Shown here: in pieces, positions 14,291 to 21,570 of the stretch
Position numbering within the stretch: position 1 is the first letter of the stretch
Layout of the letters: each line of letters starts with the position of its first letter
Assembly: GCA_037381915.1 (NCBI GenBank)
Contig: JARRQJ010000025.1
Coordinates: 1-31,242 of the forward strand
Direction of reading: 5' to 3'
From: JARRQJ01 sp037381915
Lineage (GTDB): Bacteria > Pseudomonadota > Gammaproteobacteria > DRLM01
Length of the DNA stretch: 31,242 nucleotides
Program-made: the position numbers and the translations under genes
Notes under the pieces: generated by a model
Told to the model about the DNA's origin: nothing
The model's database searches: none
The model's input: the letters and a program-made list of their open reading frames with translations, nothing else

Positions 14291-15492
14291 AGCTCGAGGC
14301 ATTCACCCTTTCCCGGCTGCCGCGCATCCTGTTCGGCCCGGGACGCCTTTCCCACATCCCCGACCTTGTCCGCGAGTTCGGCACACGCGCGCTGATTGTT
14401 ACCGGTGAGCGCTCCTTCGTCGATTGCCCTCACCGCCAGCGCCTATTCGACGCCCTCGCGCGCCAGGATATCGCCTGGGTCCAGGAGACGGTTTCCGGCG
14501 AACCGTCGCCCCAGTGGGTGGACGAGGCCGTTGCCCGCCACCGCGCCGCCGCGATCGACGTGGTCGTGGGCATCGGCGGCGGCAGCGTACTCGATGCCGG
14601 CAAGGCGGTGGCGGGACTGCTGCTCCACGACGCCTCGGTGATGCATTACCTGGAAGGGGTGGGCGACGGACACTACCAGGGGCCGGCACTGCCGTACATC
14701 GCGGTACCCACCACCGCCGGTACCGGCAGTGAGGCCACCAAGAACGCGGTCCTCAGCGTTCAGGGCGTCGAGGGTTTCAAGAAATCCTTCCGCCATGAGT
14801 GTCTGGTCCCGGCCTATGCCGTGGTCGATCCGAGCCTGCTCGCCACCTGTCCGCCGGCGCTCATCGCCGCCAATGGCATGGACGCCTTGACCCAATTGAT
14901 GGAATCCTACGTGTCCAGCAAGGCCCACCCCTTTACCGACGCCCTGGCTGTGAGCGGTATCCGCGCGGTCAAAGAAGGTTTTTTCCCTGCCTGGCAGGGC
15001 GGCGACACGCCGGCCGCCGCCGCCGGCCGCGCCGCGATGGCCTATGCCGCCCTGCTGTCGGGCATTACCCTGGCCCAGGTGGGGCTGGGCTCGGTCCATG
15101 GTCTGGCCTCGCCGCTGGGCGCGTTCTTCCCCATCCCCCACGGGGTGGTATGCGGCACCCTGTTGGCCGCCGCCACCGAGGTGAACATTCACGCCCTGCG
15201 CCAGCGGGAGCCCCGGCATCCCGCGCTGCGTAAATATGCCGAGTTGGGCGCCCTACTGAGCGGGAAGCGATACGAAACAAACGAAGCGGCCGCAGCCGGC
15301 CTGCTCCAGTTACTCCACGCCTGGACGGAACGGCTGGCGCTGCCGCACCTGCGGGAGTACGGCGTAACAGCGGTGGATTTTCCCAAGATCATCGCCAACT
15401 GCCGTGGCAACAGCATGAAAACCAATCCCATTGTCCTCAGCGACGAGGAAGTACGGCGTATACTTGCTCAAAGACTACAGCCATACCACTAG
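14287..15492 (+). CDS. Iron-containing alcohol dehydrogenase
   Basis: A 401-residue group III (Fe-ADH) dehydrogenase, normal length. The N-terminal FGPGRL, the NAD(P)-binding GIGGGSVLDAGK (95-106), the PTTAGTGSEAT motif (141-151) and the metal-site regions NGMDALTQLMESYVS (196-210) and GSVHGLASPLGAFFPIPHG (268-286) are plain. Metal ligands by family comparison are D199, H271 and H285; the fourth, a His in FucO-type enzymes (DxxxH), is Gln203 here. I believe Gln occurs in a natural subgroup, but it may alter the metal or activity. The gene overlaps the ABM monooxygenase by four bases and is followed ten bases later by a MipA/OmpV gene. Substrate unknown. Confidence 0.93.
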   Translation: MKLEAFTLSRLPRILFGPGRLSHIPDLVREFGTRALIVTGERSFVDCPHRQRLFDALARQDIAWVQETVSGEPSPQWVDEAVARHRAAAIDVVVGIGGGSVLDAGKAVAGLLLHDASVMHYLEGVGDGHYQGPALPYIAVPTTAGTGSEATKNAVLSVQGVEGFKKSFRHECLVPAYAVVDPSLLATCPPALIAANGMDALTQLMESYVSSKAHPFTDALAVSGIRAVKEGFFPAWQGGDTPAAAAGRAAMAYAALLSGITLAQVGLGSVHGLASPLGAFFPIPHGVVCGTLLAAATEVNIHALRQREPRHPALRKYAELGALLSGKRYETNEAAAAGLLQLLHAWTERLALPHLREYGVTAVDFPKIIANCRGNSMKTNPIVLSDEEVRRILAQRLQPYH

Positions 15493-15502
15493 CAAAGCCT
15501 CC

Positions 15503-16363
15503 ATGCGGTTATTCGCCGGAATCAAATCCCCGTCGCGACTGGTCACGGCATTCGCTATCGCCCTGTGGACCCTTTCGACATCCGCCGCCGAACTGCACGA
15601 CCTGCCGCGGTGGGAGGTGGGCGTGGGACTGGGCGTGTTGTCGCTGCCCTTTTATCGCGGTGCCGACAGCGGCCGCACCTACATCGTTCCGCTTCCGTAT
15701 GTCCAGTACCGCGGCGAACACCTGCGCGTTGATGAAGAAGGTATCCGCAGTTACCTGGTCCTCACTCAGCGCGCCCGGTTGGATTTCAGCCTGGCGGGGG
15801 GCATACCGGTCTCCAGCGACGGCAACAGCGCCCGTCACGGGATGCCCAGCCTCGATCCCACCCTGGAAATCGGTCCGTCATTGGAATTTCTGTTGTGGCA
15901 CTCACAGAAAAGTGACCGCGCCTTGTGGCTGAAATTTCCATGGCGCGCCGCCCTGTCCGTGTCATTGAAAAACGTCGAATACCAGGGCTGGATGTTTGCG
16001 CCTTACCTGGAATACCGGCTGGTCAAGGGGAAGCGCACCCGACCCTTGACATTCACACTGTCCGTGGGCCCCCAATTCGCCGATCGCCGTTATCACGCCT
16101 ATTTCTATGAAGTCGCCAGCGCCTACGCGACGCCGCAGCGCCCCGAGTATCATCCTGCCACGGGCTATTCCGGGAGCCGTATCACGCTGGGCTTGCAGAA
16201 AAGACTGGGAAGCTACTGGCTGGGCGCTTTCCTGCGCTATGACGATTTGCGCGGCGCCGCCTTCACCGACAGTCCGCTGGTCCAACAGCAGCACTATTAT
16301 GCGGTGGGAGCAGCGCTCGTTAAATTGCTGGCCGTCTCCAAGCAAACCGCGCAGACCCCGTAG
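15503..16363 (+). CDS. MipA/OmpV family outer membrane protein
   Basis: A 286-residue protein. I start at ATG 15503, which places a signal peptide at the N-terminus (MRLFAGIKSPSRLVTAFAIA, cleavage near residue 28 at STSA-A); an open frame reaches back to 15431 inside the preceding gene. After cleavage the protein has the MipA/OmpV pattern: PRWEVGVGLGVLSLPFYRGA, YIVPLPYVQYRGEHLRVDEE, alternating beta strands, and a C-terminal strand region GSYWLGAFLRYDDLRGAAF followed by the closing barrel strands. MipA binds lytic transglycosylase MltA and PBP1b in E. coli, OmpV-type members are porin-like. It is ten bases behind the iron alcohol dehydrogenase, so cotranscribed; it may pass the substrate of those enzymes. 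Confidence 0.9.
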   Translation: MRLFAGIKSPSRLVTAFAIALWTLSTSAAELHDLPRWEVGVGLGVLSLPFYRGADSGRTYIVPLPYVQYRGEHLRVDEEGIRSYLVLTQRARLDFSLAGGIPVSSDGNSARHGMPSLDPTLEIGPSLEFLLWHSQKSDRALWLKFPWRAALSVSLKNVEYQGWMFAPYLEYRLVKGKRTRPLTFTLSVGPQFADRRYHAYFYEVASAYATPQRPEYHPATGYSGSRITLGLQKRLGSYWLGAFLRYDDLRGAAFTDSPLVQQQHYYAVGAALVKLLAVSKQTAQTP

Positions 16364-16377
16364 AAGCGGTAGGCGTT

Positions 16378-16827
16378 CTATCGCGGATCCGTCGCACGAC
16401 AGGCGCGCACCCGTGCGCCCTTCATGACATATTCCAACTTGGCGTGGCGGTTACCTTCAACCTGTGTGACCAGCGCGTCCATGTTACCGGTGAATTGGTC
16501 ACCCATATAGGTAATCTTGGCCTGGCCTTCCATCTTGCCCTTGTCATCGCCACACTCGAGCCGCCACGAGACGTCATTGCCGTCGATGGCCTTGTCGAAG
16601 ACCCGGCAATGCATTTTGCTCGATTCCACGGAGTTGGGCAGGGGATCCTGGCGGGTGATGCACTTCCCGGATTTGATTACCGGCAGCGGCAGGATTCCCC
16701 CTTGAACACCGACGGTGACTTTGGTCTCCCAATAGCCCTCCTGCAGATCAAGGCCGGTTGCGGCCGCTGCGAGACCGGGACAAAGGAGAACCGCCAACAT
16801 CGCCCGGCGGACGGGCGTTAGTAACAT
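16378..16827 (-). CDS. DUF3617 family periplasmic protein
   Basis: A 149-residue protein from ATG 16825-16827, chosen because it begins a signal peptide (MLLTPVRRAMLAVLLCPGLA, cleavage after AAA). An open frame reaches 16917 but its extra 30 residues are not signal-like. The mature part fits DUF3617: LQEGYWETKVTVGVQ, KSGKCITRQDPLP, KMHCRVFDKAIDGNDVSWRL, ECGDDKGKMEGQAKITYMGD and QFTGNMDALV, with four conserved cysteines. Family members are exported proteins of unknown function. It is convergent with the MipA gene (15-base gap), and no terminator is obvious in between. Confidence 0.88.
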   Translation of the reverse strand: MLLTPVRRAMLAVLLCPGLAAAATGLDLQEGYWETKVTVGVQGGILPLPVIKSGKCITRQDPLPNSVESSKMHCRVFDKAIDGNDVSWRLECGDDKGKMEGQAKITYMGDQFTGNMDALVTQVEGNRHAKLEYVMKGARVRACRATDPR

Positions 16828-17074
16828 CTTCAGCACGGGACTTGTGAACCTTAGTCGGGTGAAAGATGGCAAGCTTACCACAGGCACGACCGGCAGAGCC
16901 GGAATCTGAAGCGGCATTACTGAAATAGAATGACTTACAGCGCATTCGGGGCCGCGCGGCCGGATTTAACCCGGTTTTGACCCGGGCAGTGCGACTCCGC
17001 TACCTCGGTCTCTCCCCCCATTAATTGACGGTCGGCGCGGTCTGTCGGCCAGTGGCGCCACCGGCGCCCGGGAC

Positions 17075-17536
17075 TCAGTCGAAGCAGACTTCCACAAAAA
17101 ATTTGCCGGCGATGATTTGGAAGGGGATGATGATCTTAGTACCCTTGTATTTGCGCGAAATACGATGATTCTTCCCCGCCACCACCGAGGGAATCGCCAT
17201 ATCGAAATCGTAGCCTTGTTCCGCCAGGACCCTCTTCGCGCCGCCCGTGACCATATTGGTGATCTCCCCCACCAGATCCGTCACGGTGGCATCGACCTCG
17301 GTGACCTCTTCGCCGAGCATCCGCCTGGCGATATCGAAGATCGCCGCCGAGGTAAAGGTGATGGCCAAGGACCCGTTCACCTGTTCGCTGGCCATGCCTA
17401 TGACACCGGTCACATCCCCGCGGGCGATGTCCTCTTCCTTGCGCTGCGGCTTTCCCGCCGAGGCCTTGACGTTTGCCATGGTGTCCAGGACATTGATTAT
17501 CGATTCCAGAAACGGATTGATGAATTCCGCCTTCAT
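17075..17536 (-). CDS. cheX: CheX-type chemotaxis phosphatase
   Basis: A 153-residue CheC/CheX/FliY-family protein. It begins MKAEFINPFLESIINVLDTM and contains one catalytic helix with the E-x-x-N signature (DLVGEITNMVTGGAKR; E91 and N94), the single-site layout of CheX, plus the conserved IPSVVAGKNH and the final strand FVEVCFD. CheX dephosphorylates CheY-P. No other chemotaxis gene is present in the window, so its partner is elsewhere; such stand-alone CheX proteins are common in gammaproteobacteria. It is preceded by a 325-base gap holding an Rdx remnant. Confidence 0.92.
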   Translation of the reverse strand: MKAEFINPFLESIINVLDTMANVKASAGKPQRKEEDIARGDVTGVIGMASEQVNGSLAITFTSAAIFDIARRMLGEEVTEVDATVTDLVGEITNMVTGGAKRVLAEQGYDFDMAIPSVVAGKNHRISRKYKGTKIIIPFQIIAGKFFVEVCFD

Positions 17537-17861
17537 TGCCAGTCCTTCTTATTGTCACCTTCTCAATCATTTACTTATCGGACGCTAAGGCTGATTACAG
17601 AATAGGAAAATTCCTTTCCTTGGAATGCCCGATCACCATATTAATGATCTCGGCTATTACCAGGGACAAGGGCGGGATCGTGAGCGCCGCGGCCAAGATC
17701 CATACCGGGGAATGTGGTCGCGCATCAATTGTTTGAACTCATCGATTTCTGAGCAGCGGCCCTGCTCGCGGCGAGACGAGATCAACTGCCCATTCACCCT
17801 GACCGCAAAGATGCCGCCGCCGGGAATCAAGGGCACTGCCCGCACCGCGCGGCAGGTTCCA
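17537..17861. other. Spacer between cheX and tsaB
   Basis: A 325-base region with no intact gene. Its right half holds the selenoprotein-W-like fragment listed separately (17711-17848); the left part is the probable cheX promoter area, with an AT-rich stretch at 17535-17625. Confidence 0.5.
17711..17848 (-). pseudogene. SelT/SelW/SelH (Rdx) family protein, C-terminal fragment
   Basis: About 46 codons on the minus strand match the second half of selenoprotein-W-related Rdx proteins: VPLIPGGGIFAVRVNGQLIS then SRREQGRCSEIDEFKQLMRD and HI, corresponding to the family's 'P-G-x-G-G-x-F-x-V-x-x-x-G-x-x-x-x-S-R' and 'F-P-x-x-K-x-x-V-R-D' motifs. The N-terminal half with the redox C-x-x-C(U) motif is missing. 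After HI the family's D-L-G motif is found only in another frame (near 17675-17700), so a frameshift is also present. It begins 13 bases after the tsaB stop. Inactive remnant. Confidence 0.75.
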
Positions 17862-18545
17862 TCAGCGTCCGCCCTTGACGGCGACCTCGTTGCGCAGATA
17901 CACCGGCAGGGCGCGCTCCGCACTCACCATCCCCCCGCGTCCCAGGGCATCGGCGCCCAGCACGGCCACATCGCGGGCATGGGGATAACGTCGCGCATCC
18001 CAACCGGTAAGGCTGCCGGCCAGACGCCGTTGCAAGCGCTCCGGATAGCTCCCCCACCCGGAACCCGCACCGACCCACCCGTCGCCGCCGGGGAGGGAAA
18101 CCTGTTCCGGGGAAGAGACCGATTCGTCTCCCACCAGCCGGACATGCCCGCTGTCATCGCACCGATAGACGCCCCAATAGACCTCCTGAATCCGTGCATC
18201 GATGGCGGCGAGCACCCCGGGGGCGCCGGTTTCGCGGTGGGCCCCCTGCGCCAGGGCGGCCAGCGAAGACACCGGCGCCACCGGCAAGTCAGCGGCGAAG
18301 GCGATTCCCTGAATGACACTGGCCGCGATACGCAGGCCGGTGAAGGCGCCGGGACCACGCCCGAAGGCCACGGCATCCAAGCTGCCGGCCGTGAATCCGG
18401 CCTCGTTCAGCAGCTCGTCGATCATCGGCAGGATCAACCGGGTATGTTCCCGCGGCGCTACGCGATAGCGCTGCGTGATCGCGCCGTCGATCAACAGGGC
18501 GGCCGAACAAGCCTCGGTAGAAGTATCGATGGCCAACAGCTTCAT
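17862..18545 (-). CDS. tsaB: tRNA t6A37 biosynthesis protein TsaB (YeaZ)
   Basis: A 227-residue ASKHA-fold protein. The start MKLLAIDTSTEACSAALLID holds the phosphate-1 motif, REHTRLILPMIDELL and VAFGRGPGAFTGLRIAASVI are the family signatures, and the C-terminal ALPVYLRNEVA is the usual ending. TsaB dimerises with TsaD and, with TsaE, makes threonylcarbamoyladenosine at position 37 of ANN-decoding tRNAs. It overlaps the upstream helicase gene by four bases (ATGA at 18542-18545), so the two are translationally coupled. Confidence 0.96.
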   Translation of the reverse strand: MKLLAIDTSTEACSAALLIDGAITQRYRVAPREHTRLILPMIDELLNEAGFTAGSLDAVAFGRGPGAFTGLRIAASVIQGIAFAADLPVAPVSSLAALAQGAHRETGAPGVLAAIDARIQEVYWGVYRCDDSGHVRLVGDESVSSPEQVSLPGGDGWVGAGSGWGSYPERLQRRLAGSLTGWDARRYPHARDVAVLGADALGRGGMVSAERALPVYLRNEVAVKGGR

Positions 18546-20509
18546 TGCGGCACCCCATCCTCTGCGCCAATCCGTCCAATCGGGCCGGCCTGCGCCGCCG
18601 CCTCAGTGTCGAAGAAGCGCTGTACATCGGCCAGCACCCGGGTGTGGGTCATGGGCGGCAGGCTCGCCAGGAATATGCGGCCATAGGCCTTGGACAGCAG
18701 CCGTGGGTCGCACAACATCAACACGCCGCAATCCCGGCTGTCGCGGATCAGCCGTCCGACGCCCTGTTTGAGGGCGATCACCGCCTGCGGCAACTGATAG
18801 TCACGAAACGGTTCGCCGCCGCGACTGCGCAAGGATTCCAGACGCGCCTGTAACACCGGCTCGCCCGGCGACGCGAAGGGCAACTTATCGATGACCACCA
18901 GCGACAAGGCGGGCCCGCGCACATCCACCCCCTCCCAGAAACTGCTGGTGCCCAGCAATACGGCGTTGCCCAGATCACGAAAACGTTGCAGCAATTCACG
19001 GCGGGGCGCGCTGCCCTGGATCAATAGGGGAAAGTCGATCCGCCCGTTCAAGAGGCCGGCTGCTTCCTGCAGGGCGCGATGACTGGTGAACAGCAAAAAG
19101 GCCCTGCCGCCGCTGGCCTGCAGCACCGGCAACGCCGCCTTGACCACCTCCGCCGTATAGTGGGGCACGGCCGGCAAGGGCAGATTTTTCGGAATATATA
19201 ACAATGCGTTATTCTTGAAATCGAAGGGGCTTTCCCATTGTGCGGTTTGGCCGTCTTCCACGCCCAGGCTGGCGGAAAAATGGCTGAAATCATCGCCCAC
19301 CGCCAAGGTCGCGGAGGTAAATATCCAGGCGGCGCGAAACCGCTGGCGGTGATTTTGAAAGACATTGCCGACCTGTAAGGGGGTCAGGTGCAAGCTGAAA
19401 CTGCGGGTGTAGGTCTCGAACCACTGGACTTGTTCGTCCTCGGGGGCCTGTTGAAACAGGGCCAGGCGCTCGCCGAGCGCTCCGCTGCGCTGCCAACAGT
19501 GCTGCAAGCCTTTGCCGCGTTCCGCCGCCAGCTCCAAAACCTCTTGCAGTTCGCTCAACGCCGTCCGGATACGATGCAATCCCTCGGCCACTGCCGGGTC
19601 CGCGTTCAATTCCCGCCAGGCGCCGCGCCGGCCCGCCGCCCCCATGGCCAGGCGGGCGTCCAGGACCGCCTTTTCCAGGCGCCGCGCGCACCGGGTCAGT
19701 TCGGCCATATCACCGGCCTCGCGCTGGTGCTCCGCCACGGTATCGCGCACCAATTCCAACAATTGCCGGCTGCTCACGCCTGTGCCGAAAAACTGCGCGG
19801 CGGTTTCGGGCAATTGATGCGCCTCATCGATAATGAAGGCATCCGCACTGGGCAACAGCTCGCCGAAGCCTTCGTCTTTCAAGGCCATGTCCGCCAGTAA
19901 CAGATGATGGTTGATAACCACCACATCCGCCTCCTGCGCGGCGCGGCGCGCCTTGAGAACGAAGCAATCGCTGAACCGGCTGCATTCCTGGCCCAGGCAA
20001 TTGTCGGCGGTGGAGGTGACCGACGGCCAGATGGAGGCATCTTCGGCCAGATCATCGACTTCGGCAATGTCACCGCTGCGGGTGCGGCGCGACCAGCTGA
20101 GCACGCGTTGCAGTTCGCCGACTTCATGACGCGACGCCAGCCGCCCCTCCTGTTCGGTCAAGGCCAGGCGATGCGGACAGACATAATTGGCCCGCCCCTT
20201 GAGCAGGGCAACACTCACCGGTATGTCCAAGGCCCTGCGCACCAGCGGCAGGTCGCGGTGGAACAATTGATCTTGCAGCGTTTTGGTGCCGGTGGAAACA
20301 ATGACCTTGCCGCCGCTCAACAGCGCCGGCACCAGGTAGGCGAAGGTCTTTCCCGTACCGGTCCCGGCCTCGCAGATCAGGGTGGTACGCGCCTCCATGG
20401 CCGCTGCCACCGCCTCGGCCATGGCCCGCTGCGCGGCCCGTGGGGCGAAACCCGGCAACAGGCCGGCCACTGGACCATCGCGGTCCAACACTGCGGCAGC
20501 GCTCAACAT
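18542..20509 (-). CDS. yoaA: ATP-dependent DNA helicase YoaA (DinG/XPD family)
   Basis: A 655-residue superfamily 2 helicase with an iron-sulfur cluster. Visible motifs: Walker A EAGTGTGKT (47-55); cluster cysteines C111 (ANYVCPHRL), C171, C176 and C182 (DNCLGQECSRFSDC); HHLLLAD; DEAH box 228-231 (IIDEAHQLPE); helicase motifs IV-VI with LLFTSHRALQE, LLGTSSFWEGVDVRGPAL and QAVIALKQGVGRLIRD. YoaA in E. coli works with the polymerase III subunit HolC in repairing replication damage. The gene leads into tsaB with a four-base overlap and follows the DUF6998-like gene by 80 bases in the same direction. Confidence 0.95.
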   Translation of the reverse strand: MLSAAAVLDRDGPVAGLLPGFAPRAAQRAMAEAVAAAMEARTTLICEAGTGTGKTFAYLVPALLSGGKVIVSTGTKTLQDQLFHRDLPLVRRALDIPVSVALLKGRANYVCPHRLALTEQEGRLASRHEVGELQRVLSWSRRTRSGDIAEVDDLAEDASIWPSVTSTADNCLGQECSRFSDCFVLKARRAAQEADVVVINHHLLLADMALKDEGFGELLPSADAFIIDEAHQLPETAAQFFGTGVSSRQLLELVRDTVAEHQREAGDMAELTRCARRLEKAVLDARLAMGAAGRRGAWRELNADPAVAEGLHRIRTALSELQEVLELAAERGKGLQHCWQRSGALGERLALFQQAPEDEQVQWFETYTRSFSLHLTPLQVGNVFQNHRQRFRAAWIFTSATLAVGDDFSHFSASLGVEDGQTAQWESPFDFKNNALLYIPKNLPLPAVPHYTAEVVKAALPVLQASGGRAFLLFTSHRALQEAAGLLNGRIDFPLLIQGSAPRRELLQRFRDLGNAVLLGTSSFWEGVDVRGPALSLVVIDKLPFASPGEPVLQARLESLRSRGGEPFRDYQLPQAVIALKQGVGRLIRDSRDCGVLMLCDPRLLSKAYGRIFLASLPPMTHTRVLADVQRFFDTEAAAQAGPIGRIGAEDGVPQ

Positions 20510-20589
20510 GGATTTGTACTAGTGCGGGGCACCGTCACGTGCGCTGTCATCGATGAACGCCTCACCGGCCGGCCTGGATGCCCCAAACC

Positions 20590-21018
20590 TCATCGTCCTC
20601 GACCCTTCTCGCGGCTCCATACCAGCTGGCCGATGACTTTAGAGTTTCGCCACCGAATACCGCCCCACGCTTGCTGCAGGCCTTTGTCCACCGCCTCCAT
20701 GACATCCTCACACTCGGCCTCGTAGATCTCGACCGGCTCATAATTTTCATCCATCAACACCAGCATTACGCTGTCCCATTCCTGCTCTGTCTTGAGTTGA
20801 CCGATGCGCTGTCCGCCTAGGGCCTCATCGAAGATGGCGTGGCCCTTGCTTCGAATGCGCTTGCCCGCACGCCGGCCGCGGCCCACCGCAGGCGGGCGGC
20901 ACCGCTTCCAGGTCCAGCAAACGACCGGCGTCGTGCACGGCCAGTCCCGCGCTGATGCCGCCAGGGGCTTGCCCGTGGTCAGTCGGTAATCGCGGGCCAG
21001 ACGACGCGCTTCACCCAT
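20590..21018 (-). pseudogene. DUF6998-like protein gene with two compensating frameshifts
   Basis: From ATG 21016-21018 the frame reads MGEARRLARDYRLTTGKPLA, then drifts into a segment rich in Trp/Cys/Arg (RDWPCTTPVVCWTWKRC) before returning to GRGRRAGKRIRSKGHAIFDE and the C-terminal EWDSVMLVLMDENYEPVEIY. The expected family sequence of the middle part (AGLAVHDAGRLLDLEAVPPA) is found instead in another frame, so two indels around 20950 and 20890 cancel out. I recall the family as DUF6998, of unknown function; the name is from memory. The 142-codon net frame is open, so a protein with a scrambled 20-residue stretch could still be made. It sits between lpoP (57 bases upstream) and yoaA. Confidence 0.7.
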
Positions 21019-21075
21019 TAGTGTGTCAACTTGGTAGGGGCTCCCTCGCAGCGCCAAGACGCCACGGCAATTTCG

Positions 21076-21570
21076 TTATCTTGCGCTGTCCTCCGGTTGT
21101 GACGCTCCGTCCAGATCCACGTGGGCTCGCGCCGCCCGCGCGCCGTCCCGGTCCCCCTGCCGTTCCTTCGCCTGGGCGATCACCAGCCAATTGCTCGCTT
21201 GTATGTCCCGCTGCCCCCCCGCAAGCGAATTGGATTTGGCAGCAAAATCAATCGCATTTCCCCATTGGCCCTGGCTCAGGCGGACTTGTGCAAGGCGATG
21301 CCATAACATGGCATTACGGGGCTCAAGACGCAAGGCCCGTTCCAGCGCGGAGGCGGCCTGCTCGTGATGTCCGGCCAGTTGCTGGTCCTGGGCGGTATGG
21401 AGCAGGGCGACTACTGCTGGATTGCCCTGGGCAGAGGAAGGGGTTTGCGGCATGGAAGGCCCAGGCCGCTGCGGCAGGTTATCGTGCTCAGGCGGAACAC
21501 TGCTGCATGCGCTGAGCACCAACACCCATGCAAGCCACAACCAACAACGCCAGCCCATCCATCGACTCAT
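21076..21570 (-). CDS. lpoP: TPR lipoprotein, probable PBP1b activator LpoP
   Basis: A 164-residue lipoprotein. Start ATG 21568-21570 has AAGGAAG six bases upstream and begins a signal with lipobox LSAC (Cys22). A proline-rich linker (about 25-50) leads to a TPR-type helical region: ALLHTAQDQQLAGHHEQAAS, ALERALRLEPRNAMLWHRLA, QVRLSQGQWGNAIDFAAKSN. Its start overlaps the mrcB stop as ATGA. In Pseudomonas aeruginosa an outer membrane TPR lipoprotein, LpoP, encoded next to the PBP1b gene activates that enzyme; architecture and coupling here fit the same job. The assignment rests on context and domain type, not on a residue-level match. Confidence 0.8.
   Translation of the reverse strand: MSRWMGWRCWLWLAWVLVLSACSSVPPEHDNLPQRPGPSMPQTPSSAQGNPAVVALLHTAQDQQLAGHHEQAASALERALRLEPRNAMLWHRLAQVRLSQGQWGNAIDFAAKSNSLAGGQRDIQASNWLVIAQAKERQGDRDGARAARAHVDLDGASQPEDSAR

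Noticed and set aside
17625..18686. A 353-codon open frame on the plus strand
   Set aside because: Antisense to tsaB and to the end of yoaA, with no start signal and low-complexity composition.
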